Part shown: piece after piece, positions 1-5,453 of the stretch
Layout: each line of letters starts with the position of its first letter
Numbering within the stretch: position 1 is the stretch's first letter
Origin: Streptococcus sp.
GTDB lineage: Bacteria > Bacillota > Bacilli > Lactobacillales > Streptococcaceae
Length of the DNA: 6,259 bases
Assembly (NCBI GenBank): GCA_030825825.1
Contig: JAPJPE010000027.1
Location: forward strand, 1-6,259
Direction: 5' to 3'
Notes under the pieces: model-generated
Told to the model about the DNA's origin: nothing
What the model saw: the letters and a program-made list of their open reading frames with translations, nothing else
Database searches by the model: none
Program-made: the position numbers and the translations under genes

Positions 1-94
1 TGGTCTGACGCGTCACCCCGATGGCATCTGCAAGATCCCCCTGGGTCATATCATGTTCGACCCGGGCCATTTTTAATTTGAGATTTTTCGCCAC
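1..94 (-). CDS. XRE/Cro-family helix-turn-helix regulator, N-terminal part (runs off left edge)
   Basis: This is the first 31 codons of a gene that continues past base 1. The translation begins (M)AKNLKLKMARVEHDMTQ and goes on to GDLADAIGVTRQT. That is the standard start of the short XRE-type DNA-binding proteins: helix 1 with K/R residues, then helix 2 'TQGDLADAIGV' and the recognition helix 'TRQT'. Family members of this kind are usually about 65 to 75 residues, little more than the HTH domain, and many are paired with a downstream membrane protein; neither can be checked here. The start is taken as GTG at 94-92 because AAGAAAGGA (about 102-110) lies at a good distance and no ATG or TTG precedes it in frame. 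An internal ATG at codon 9 lacks a ribosome site. It has its own promoter after the upstream operon's terminator, so it is a separate unit. Targets unknown. Confidence 0.85.
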   Translation of the reverse strand, partial: MAKNLKLKMARVEHDMTQGDLADAIGVTRQT

Positions 95-124
95 ACGCTT
101 TTCCTTTCTTGTTTTTATAGCTCT

Positions 125-152
125 ATTATACACTATATTTTCTATTTTGCAA
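125..152 (-). promoter_or_regulatory. Sigma-70-type promoter for the XRE regulator gene
   Basis: On the minus strand a perfect -10 box TATAAT (130-125) is preceded, 16 bases upstream, by TTGCAA (152-147), a good match to the -35 consensus TTGACA. Transcription would start near 118, giving a leader of about 25 bases that contains the AAGAAAGGA ribosome site and then the GTG start at 94. The region upstream of the -35 box is very AT-rich, which would suit a strong promoter. Confidence 0.75.
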
Positions 153-160
153 TATATATC

Positions 161-173
161 TTACATTTTGTAA
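161..173. repeat. Short palindrome upstream of the XRE promoter, possible operator
   Basis: TTACATTTTGTAA is an inverted repeat with 5-base arms (TTACA/TGTAA) around three Ts. It sits 8 bases upstream of the -35 box of the XRE gene. Such a placement would suit autoregulation by a small dimeric HTH protein. Short palindromes are common by chance in AT-rich DNA, so the functional reading is inference only. Confidence 0.25.
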
Positions 174-191
174 AAAATATTTTCGATAAAT

Positions 192-216
192 AAAAAAAGC
201 CTGGTTTCCCAGACTT
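192..216 (-). terminator. Rho-independent terminator ending the met/ECF operon
   Basis: Read on the minus strand, AAGTCTGG - GAAA - CCAGGCTT forms an 8-bp stem (one G-T pair) closed by a GAAA tetraloop, followed at once by a run of seven Ts and more AT-rich sequence. It lies 18 bases past the stop codon of the UPF0397 gene and before the XRE promoter. It therefore closes the long minus-strand operon and separates it from the regulator gene. Confidence 0.9.
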
Positions 217-233
217 TCTCTTCTTATTTATAA

Positions 234-785
234 TTAGTCTTTAGACAAACTTCCGTCTTTTGTTTGGGTACGAGCATAGGCAATCAAAAGAAGAGAACCT
301 GCAATAGCTACAACTAAAGCATTGACAGAACCTGCTACAACACCTTGTAGGAAGACCTTGTTGGCACTTTCTTTGTAGATCATCACATCCCCAATCGGAG
401 CAATCAATCCCCAAATAAGCAAGTTGGCAATGACTTGCACAACGTTAAAGACGATCAATTCTTTCTTCGTCACTTCCCCTTTAAGTTCACCGATTTGCTT
501 ACGGAAGAGACCAACAAAGAGTCCAAACAAACCACTTGAAATGATCCAAGTCCACCATAGACCACCTGACATAGCATCCTTAATGGCATGACCAATTAAG
601 CCCATTAAGAAACCAACAATTGGTCCAAAAACTACACTGAAGAGGGCCTGAAGGGCATATTGCAACTGAATACTCGTATTCGGTGCAGGTGCCGGAATTG
701 GAATCATCGCAATGACCACAAAGAGGGCTGCTCCAACCCCAATGGCTACAACATCCTTAATTGAAAAAGCTTGTTTTTGTTTCAT
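234..785 (-). CDS. UPF0397 / PF07155-type ECF transporter S component (substrate-binding membrane subunit)
   Basis: A 183-residue hydrophobic protein and the last gene of the operon. It carries the features I recognise from UPF0397: an N-terminal 'FSIKDVVAIGVGAALF' helix (about 7-30), a proline-rich break 'PIPAPAPNTSIQLQYA' (29-44), 'VFGPIVGFLMGLIGHAIKD' (52-70), 'GGLWWTWIISSG' (74-85), and two further hydrophobic stretches at about 110-131 and 145-170. This gives five or six membrane helices, as in ECF S components. PF07155 is labelled riboflavin-type in databases, but I see nothing here that proves the substrate. ECF transporters also need two ATPases and EcfT. None is encoded beside it and a terminator follows, so a shared energising module must come from elsewhere. 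The start ATG at 785 follows AGGAG by 8 bases, and the gap to the SAM hydrolase gene is only 13 bases, so co-expression is very likely. Confidence 0.88.
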   Translation of the reverse strand: MKQKQAFSIKDVVAIGVGAALFVVIAMIPIPAPAPNTSIQLQYALQALFSVVFGPIVGFLMGLIGHAIKDAMSGGLWWTWIISSGLFGLFVGLFRKQIGELKGEVTKKELIVFNVVQVIANLLIWGLIAPIGDVMIYKESANKVFLQGVVAGSVNALVVAIAGSLLLIAYARTQTKDGSLSKD

Positions 786-798
786 ATTTTATCTCCTA

Positions 799-1647
799 TT
801 AATTTTCCATTTTTCTAATTTCGATATGCCAAGAAGCCCCAACTCCTACATTATAGGCCTTGGCAAAGGATCCCTGGTTGATGGCAAGACCAACACGGTA
901 GAGGGAATTGATATAAAGGATTGGCTGTCCAATCCGCACATCAGCGAAAGACTTGCCATAGGTCACTTGGTTTTGGTAAACCAGCATGTCATTGTTATAG
1001 ATGGTCACTTCAAAGCGTTCCCCAAATTCGGGTTCCAAATGATTAAACTCTTCCCGAGTAATCGAAGTCCACAGAGAACCAAAGCGCACATCGAGAATAT
1101 CGACTGCTCCTTTAACTAAGTTCTCTTCAAAGATGGTCTCCACCACTGGAATTTCTACAATGTGTTCAACACTGAGTTCTGGACCCACTTCCTCAAAGCT
1201 GATATGGCCACTGGCTAACTTAGCTCCTGTATAGGCATAGACATCACGCCCATGGAAGGTATAAGAAAACTCTGTATTGGCCCGGCGGTTCTTCACCTCT
1301 GAAATCTCACGAATGGCAACAATCCCTACATGTTTCTTGATGAAAGAGAGGGTCCCATTATCTGGTGTGACAATATATTGATTCTTGGCCGTTTTGGCTA
1401 CGACGCTCTTTCGTTTAGAGCCGACACCCGGATCGACGACCGAAACAAAGGTTGTCCCCTCAGGCCAGTAATCCACCGTCTGAAAAAGGCGGTAACTTCC
1501 CTCAAAGATATTATAAGGGGTAATGTCATGGGTCAAGTGGTGTATCTTGAGGGTTGGTGATTCCTCTAAGGCGACCCCGATCATAGCGGAGACAGCCCCA
1601 TCCACCAGACCAAAGTCTGACTGAAGGACTAGTAAATTATTGTGCAT
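799..1647 (-). CDS. S-adenosylmethionine hydrolase (DUF62 / SAM hydroxide adenosyltransferase)
   Basis: A 282-residue cytosolic protein of the SAM-dependent halogenase/hydroxide adenosyltransferase family. Known members without halogenase activity use an activated water to split SAM into adenosine and L-methionine, with a conserved Asp-Arg-His set. All three are visible: D72 in VVDPGVGS, R79 seven residues on, and H132 in TFHGRDVYA. Other family marks are the N-terminal SDFG (10-13) with D16, H40-D41 in 'LTHDITP', and 'TPDNGTLS' (94-101). The C-terminal half (about 165-282) is the beta-barrel domain, ending with 'VGLAINQGSFAKAYNVG'. Length is normal for the family. The start ATG at 1647 has GGAGAAG 8 bases upstream. 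It lies between two ECF S-component genes in a methionine-uptake operon, so recycling of SAM or a related adenosylated compound is the natural inference. Hydrolase rather than halogenase is well supported by the triad; the physiological substrate is not proven. Confidence 0.9.
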   Translation of the reverse strand: MHNNLLVLQSDFGLVDGAVSAMIGVALEESPTLKIHHLTHDITPYNIFEGSYRLFQTVDYWPEGTTFVSVVDPGVGSKRKSVVAKTAKNQYIVTPDNGTLSFIKKHVGIVAIREISEVKNRRANTEFSYTFHGRDVYAYTGAKLASGHISFEEVGPELSVEHIVEIPVVETIFEENLVKGAVDILDVRFGSLWTSITREEFNHLEPEFGERFEVTIYNNDMLVYQNQVTYGKSFADVRIGQPILYINSLYRVGLAINQGSFAKAYNVGVGASWHIEIRKMEN

Positions 1648-1664
1648 ATTTCTTCTCCATCATA

Positions 1665-2243
1665 TCATTTTCTATCTAGCTTTTGATAGACCAATTGTCC
1701 AAGAAGATAACCTAGTAGAGATCCAAGAAGAAGGGTCAGTAAAAACCAGCTCACCGTTCCCATATTCGACGGTACCATAACGCGTTCAATATAATCCATC
1801 GACTTCCCACGGGCTAGTAAAGAAGCACGGTAACTAGCTGGTTGGATCCACATCATGAGAATGGGCCCTGTCGTCGTAAAGGAAAAGAGGAGGAAGGAAA
1901 GCGCATTGCCTAACTTCGACTGGTAGTGGCCACGAGCTGCGACCAATTCTGCCAAAAGCCCTCCAACAAGAGCAGGCAGAAAAGCTCCAGCTCCATGACG
2001 AGTGAAAAGGAAAAAAGCACCAATCACAAGAGCAACGACTAGAATGGCTCCTGTTCGTTGAATTTTCTCAACATAGACCTGATAGATTCCTCCACCAACC
2101 AGGGCAGAGAAGGCTGGAGCATAGAACATGTTGCCTTGATGATCAACCAGACTTCCAAGTAGGACACCTAAGCCAATGGCAAGAAAATACAAGCCTGCAA
2201 AGGCCGCAACCTGCTTAAACTGATGTTTCTGTATTATTTTCAT
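1665..2243 (-). CDS. Trep_Strep / MptD-type integral membrane protein, putative ECF transporter S component
   Basis: A 192-residue membrane protein with about six hydrophobic segments (roughly 11-31, 38-57, 63-80, 86-103, 111-132 and 160-186). Its pattern fits the Trep_Strep (PF09605) family: 'FYAPAFSALVGGGIYQVYVEKI' after the first helix, 'GAGAFLPALVGGLLAELVA' with an acidic residue in a glycine-rich helix, a basic 'RGHYQSK' loop, then 'SYRASLLARGKSMDYIERV' before the last helix. Databases call these putative ECF S components; substrates are not established as far as I know. No ECF ATPase or EcfT gene is adjacent. It starts 15 bases after metI with only a weak ribosome site (ATGGGATAG), which suggests translation coupled to metI. 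It is followed at 17 bases by the SAM hydrolase gene. Family assignment is from remembered pattern, so moderately sure; function is inference. Confidence 0.8.
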   Translation of the reverse strand: MKIIQKHQFKQVAAFAGLYFLAIGLGVLLGSLVDHQGNMFYAPAFSALVGGGIYQVYVEKIQRTGAILVVALVIGAFFLFTRHGAGAFLPALVGGLLAELVAARGHYQSKLGNALSFLLFSFTTTGPILMMWIQPASYRASLLARGKSMDYIERVMVPSNMGTVSWFLLTLLLGSLLGYLLGQLVYQKLDRK

Positions 2244-2258
2244 GTATCTATCCCATCA

Positions 2259-2951
2259 TTACCGGTGGCTAATTTTCTTGGATAGGAAATCGCCCATAAA
2301 TTGGACCAGAACGATCAGAATGAGAATCAACAAGGTCGCTACAAAGATGACATCATTGTTAAACATGTTTTTCCCGTAGTTGATGGCTAAGGTTCCTAGT
2401 CCTCCTGCACCAACGGCACCCGCCATGGCGGTTTCCCCGATCAAGGAAATGATGGTCACGGTTGTCACACGGATCAAATCAGGAAGCCCTTCACGAAGGT
2501 AGACACCGACAATATCCCAGAAGGTTGCCCCACTGGCTTGTGCTGCTTCAATCACGCCTCCATCCAATTCTGACAAGACCACTTGGACTTGGCGAGCAAA
2601 GAATGGAAAGACAGCTAGGGACAATGGAACAAGGGCTGCTGTAGGTCCGATGGTATTTTTCAAGAGCAAGTAGGTCAATGGATTAATAAAGGCCAACAAG
2701 ATAATGAAGGGAATGGCACGGAACAAAGAAGTAATCTTGTCTAAAATTTGGAAAACGATTCTATTTTCGATGACGCCACCTGGACGGGTCAAGACTAATA
2801 AAAGCCCTGTCACTAAACCTAAAAATCCACCAATAATGAAGGAAATAACGGTCATATAAAGGGTCAGGTAAATAGCGGTTCCCCAACCATACTGGCCAGA
2901 CCACCCTAATTTATAGACATTTGGTAAATATGTTTGAATTAACTGGATCAT
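2259..2951 (-). CDS. metI: Methionine ABC transporter permease MetI
   Basis: A 230-residue inner-membrane permease of the MetI/BPD_transp_1 family, the channel subunit of the D/L-methionine importer. Two copies pair with two MetN ATPases. Visible marks: a first long helix at about 25-53, 'SLFRAIPFIILLAFINPL' (75-92), and the cytoplasmic EAA coupling loop 'IEAAQASGATFWDIVGVYL' (134-152) that docks on MetN. After it come 'TIISLIGETAMAGAVGAGGLG', the motif typical of MetI proteins, and a last helix at about 201-220. Length is near or slightly above the usual 215-230. Its ATG shares bases with the metN stop (ATGA, 4-base overlap), and GGGAG sits six bases upstream inside metN, so the two are translationally coupled. 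Identification is firm from both motifs and neighbours. Confidence 0.96.
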   Translation of the reverse strand: MIQLIQTYLPNVYKLGWSGQYGWGTAIYLTLYMTVISFIIGGFLGLVTGLLLVLTRPGGVIENRIVFQILDKITSLFRAIPFIILLAFINPLTYLLLKNTIGPTAALVPLSLAVFPFFARQVQVVLSELDGGVIEAAQASGATFWDIVGVYLREGLPDLIRVTTVTIISLIGETAMAGAVGAGGLGTLAINYGKNMFNNDVIFVATLLILILIVLVQFMGDFLSKKISHR

Positions 2952-4015
2952 GCTTTTCTCCCATCTTTCACAATAGTCACGGAAACTCCTGCATTTTCTA
3001 ACTCAGCTTTGGCCGTTTCCAGATTTTGAGTTTCACCTGATAAGATGACCACCAACTCTCCAACAGGCGTGTTATCAAGGATCTCGATATTCCCAAATAA
3101 AATGTTGGCAGAGATTTGGTACTGCTTGTAAATATCATTGATGATCGCTGTATCTGTTACAGAACCTGCATACTTGAGATGCGCTAAAATCGAATCATCT
3201 GGCAAGTTCTTAACAATAGCTTGTTGGTTGATTTTCACCATGGCTTCATCGATTCCTGTTGCAACAGTGATAAAGTCTTGGGTCAAGCCATTTTTCGGAT
3301 TGGAGAAGATATCTAAAACAGACCCTTCTTCAATCAGTTCGCCATTTTGCATGACAGCTACCCGGTTGGCAATATCTTTGACAATTTGCATCTCATGGGT
3401 GATCAAGACAATGGTTAAACCAAGTTTTTTGTTTAACTCTTGCAACAAAGCTAGAATTTGTTTGGTCGTCTTTGGATCCAAGGCTGAAGTTGACTCATCT
3501 GAGATCAAAATCTTTGGATCGTTGGCAAGGGCACGCGCAATCGCTACCCGTTGCTTTTGACCACCAGACAATTGTGCTGGGTAATTCTCTGCACGGTCAG
3601 CTAGACCAACCAATTCCAACAATTTCGCCACTTTCTCATTCTTTTGTTCTTTGTTTAATTTAGAATGTTTAAGAGCAAAGGCTACATTTTCTGCGACGGT
3701 CATTTGAGCCATCAAGTTGAAGTGTTGGAAAATCATTCCGATATCCCGACGTTTCTCCCGAAGGGCAGCCGGTTTTAAGGTCACCTGATCTTGATAAATC
3801 ACATCACCATCCACAGTGATGGTTCCGGCGCTAGGCACTTGCAAGAGATTGATCACCCGAACCAAGGTCGATTTCCCCGCTCCGGAATACCCTACAATCC
3901 CATAGATATCGCCTTCATTAATATGAATGGTCACATCTTTGACGGCTTGGATCTGACGTTTCTTTTGCTGGAAGGTCACATCAATGTGGTCCAGCTGAAT
4001 CATTGCTTTACTCAT
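2948..4015 (-). CDS. metN: Methionine ABC transporter ATP-binding protein MetN
   Basis: A 355-residue cytoplasmic ATPase that powers methionine import through MetI. The nucleotide-binding domain is complete: Walker A GYSGAGKST (42-50), Q-loop Q97 in IFQHFN, signature LSGGQ (149-153), Walker B ILISDE (169-174) with E174 as catalytic glutamate, D-loop SALD (177-180) and switch H207. From about residue 265 to the end is the C-terminal regulatory NIL domain. In the E. coli family member this domain binds methionine and shuts the transporter down when cytoplasmic methionine is high (trans-inhibition). The ATG at 4015 overlaps the peptidase gene by 8 bases. The nearest strong ribosome site, AAAGGAG (4035-4029), is 13 bases away, longer than usual. 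No in-frame start lies closer because a TAG precedes it, so coupling to the upstream gene is likely. Full length, no missing motifs. Confidence 0.97.
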   Translation of the reverse strand: MSKAMIQLDHIDVTFQQKKRQIQAVKDVTIHINEGDIYGIVGYSGAGKSTLVRVINLLQVPSAGTITVDGDVIYQDQVTLKPAALREKRRDIGMIFQHFNLMAQMTVAENVAFALKHSKLNKEQKNEKVAKLLELVGLADRAENYPAQLSGGQKQRVAIARALANDPKILISDESTSALDPKTTKQILALLQELNKKLGLTIVLITHEMQIVKDIANRVAVMQNGELIEEGSVLDIFSNPKNGLTQDFITVATGIDEAMVKINQQAIVKNLPDDSILAHLKYAGSVTDTAIINDIYKQYQISANILFGNIEILDNTPVGELVVILSGETQNLETAKAELENAGVSVTIVKDGRKA

Positions 4016-5381
4016 AACTTGCTATTAACTCCTTTATCAATTCAATATGGGTGTAATAATCGGCGATTTTCACATTTTCGTCGCCCCCATGATCACGGCT
4101 ATTGGCATTACCAATTCCAAAGGCTGCCATCGGTACCTGCAAAGCCTCAAATACCGTATGCATGGGCCCTGTCCCCGCTGTTGTTGGAAGAACAGAGACT
4201 CCTTCTCTATAGAAATCTTTGGCCAACCGAATGACATTTAAAATCGATGGGGCACTCATATCACTTCGGTAACTCATTTCACCGAGAGTATAGACCAATT
4301 CGACCTGATCATAACCGTTCTTCTTCAATTGCTGCTTGATCTTTTCTAAGACATCCTTGGGATCCAGTCCAGGAACCAAGCGCACCTCCATCTTGGCACG
4401 CGCCTCTGCCGGAAGAATCGTTTTAACACCTTGTCCTTGGTAACCAGAGCCAAAACCTTCAATATTCAGGGCTGGTTCAAAATAGAAACGACGCAGGAAT
4501 TCTTTTCGGTCTTCCTTCAAGATTGGAAGGGTTAGACCATAGGTTTCCGCTACATCTTCTGGTCCTTTGTTGGCATATTGCTCGATCAAAGCTAGCTCGC
4601 GTTCATTGGGTTCTTGGATCTGATCATAAATCCCATCCACCAAAATTCGACCTTCTTTGTCACGAAGACTGGCGATAGCATTTAACAAATACCAAGAAGC
4701 AGAGTCAACCACACCGCCATAGCTGGAATGGATATCCACTTCTGCACTCTTCACCACCATATCAAAGGTGACGATCCCTTTGCTACCACCGGAAATTTCC
4801 AACTGACCCTGATTATTTCGGGTACCTTGTTCCCACACTAAGAGGTCTGCCCCACGCAAGTGTTTCTTATGTTTGGCCAAGTATTTATCCAAGTCAGTCG
4901 ATGCAGACTCCTCTGCCCCTTCGATAATAAAGGTGATATTGACTGGCAAATCGCCACTTTCACGAATGTATTTTCGAAGAGCTGTGAGACGAGCTGTGAT
5001 ATGCCCCTTGTCATCATCAACCCCTCGACCGTACATGGTTCCATAATGAACAGATAAGGTGAAGGGATCTCCCGTCCAAGGTTGATCTCCATCAGCTGGT
5101 ACCGTATCATAGTGGTTATAAAAAATGATGGTTTTGGCTTCAGGATTTGGCGAGAAAAATTTGGCAATCACAAAAGGTGCTGTATAGCTATCATCCACTT
5201 CGACTTTGGCTCCTGCAGCTGTAAAAATTTCTCCCAAATAGTTGGCTACTTCCTTGAGACCAACTTGTTGGGCAAAGATGGATTTTTTTGAAATCAAGGT
5301 TCGCAACACTTCAAAATAATGTTGTGCGACCTCATCATTTTCAAATTTACGGATTTGTTCCGCTTCTGTTGCAAAAGGCAT
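4008..5381 (-). CDS. M20 family metallopeptidase (dipeptidase-like)
   Basis: A 457-residue zinc-type peptidase of the M20 (peptidase family M20/M25/M40) clan. Metal and catalytic residues are recognisable: H90 and D92 in 'YNHYDTVPA', the bridging D123 in 'GRGVDDDKG', E157 (general base) and E158 in 'EGAEESAS', E184 in 'LVWEQGT' at the position usually held by Asp or Glu, and H431 in 'SRDHGGDENV' near the C-terminus. A dimerisation-type insert lies between (about 205-340), including 'DIHSSYGG'. No signal peptide is seen, so it acts in the cytosol, on peptides already imported. Dipeptidases or carboxypeptidase-like amidohydrolases of this family share these motifs, so the exact substrate is open. 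The ATG at 5381 follows AGGAGG by five bases. An ATG four bases further upstream is out of frame. It sits between metQ and metN, as I recall for streptococci, which points to a role in methionine supply. Confidence 0.92.
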   Translation of the reverse strand: MPFATEAEQIRKFENDEVAQHYFEVLRTLISKKSIFAQQVGLKEVANYLGEIFTAAGAKVEVDDSYTAPFVIAKFFSPNPEAKTIIFYNHYDTVPADGDQPWTGDPFTLSVHYGTMYGRGVDDDKGHITARLTALRKYIRESGDLPVNITFIIEGAEESASTDLDKYLAKHKKHLRGADLLVWEQGTRNNQGQLEISGGSKGIVTFDMVVKSAEVDIHSSYGGVVDSASWYLLNAIASLRDKEGRILVDGIYDQIQEPNERELALIEQYANKGPEDVAETYGLTLPILKEDRKEFLRRFYFEPALNIEGFGSGYQGQGVKTILPAEARAKMEVRLVPGLDPKDVLEKIKQQLKKNGYDQVELVYTLGEMSYRSDMSAPSILNVIRLAKDFYREGVSVLPTTAGTGPMHTVFEALQVPMAAFGIGNANSRDHGGDENVKIADYYTHIELIKELIASYE

Positions 5382-5402
5382 GCATTCCTCCTAATACACG
5401 AT

Positions 5403-5432
5403 AAGAGGTAGAGAATTGCTTCTCCACCTCCT
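5403..5432 (-). other. Intergenic hairpin between metQ and the peptidase gene
   Basis: On the minus strand AGGAGGTGGAGAA - GCAA - TTCTCTACCTCTT can form a 13-bp stem, including two G-U pairs and one internal G-T, closed by a GNRA-type tetraloop (GCAA). No T-run follows, so it is not a standard terminator. The 5' arm contains AAGGAGGT, a near-perfect Shine-Dalgarno sequence that has no start codon of its own and would be hidden in the stem. It ends 22 bases before the peptidase start codon and just before that gene's own AGGAGG. A role in mRNA stability or in setting the MetQ-to-MetNI ratio is inference. Confidence 0.6.
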
Positions 5433-5453
5433 TCATACACTTGAGATCAAATC

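Noticed and set aside
712..1119. Plus-strand open frame of 135 codons across the UPF0397/SAM hydrolase junction
   Set aside because: It is antisense to two well-recognised genes, crosses their boundary, has no ribosome site and no recognisable protein pattern.
799..1647. Chlorinase or fluorinase instead of SAM hydrolase
   Set aside because: The Asp-Arg-His set (D72, R79, H132) marks the hydroxide-using DUF62 group; halogenases lack this arrangement.
3138..4241. Several plus-strand open frames opposite metN and the start of the peptidase-metN junction
   Set aside because: They are antisense to a fully conserved ATPase gene, lack ribosome sites and carry no known motif.
4838..5167. Minus-strand open frame of 109 codons inside the M20 peptidase gene
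   Set aside because: It is an out-of-frame shadow of the peptidase, whose catalytic motifs lie in the other frame over the same bases.
5382..5453. Methionine riboswitch, T-box or internal promoter in the metQ-peptidase gap
   Set aside because: At 72 bases it is too short for an S-box or T-box, has no T-run terminator, and no convincing -35/-10 pair is visible. Any such control would lie upstream of metQ, outside the window.
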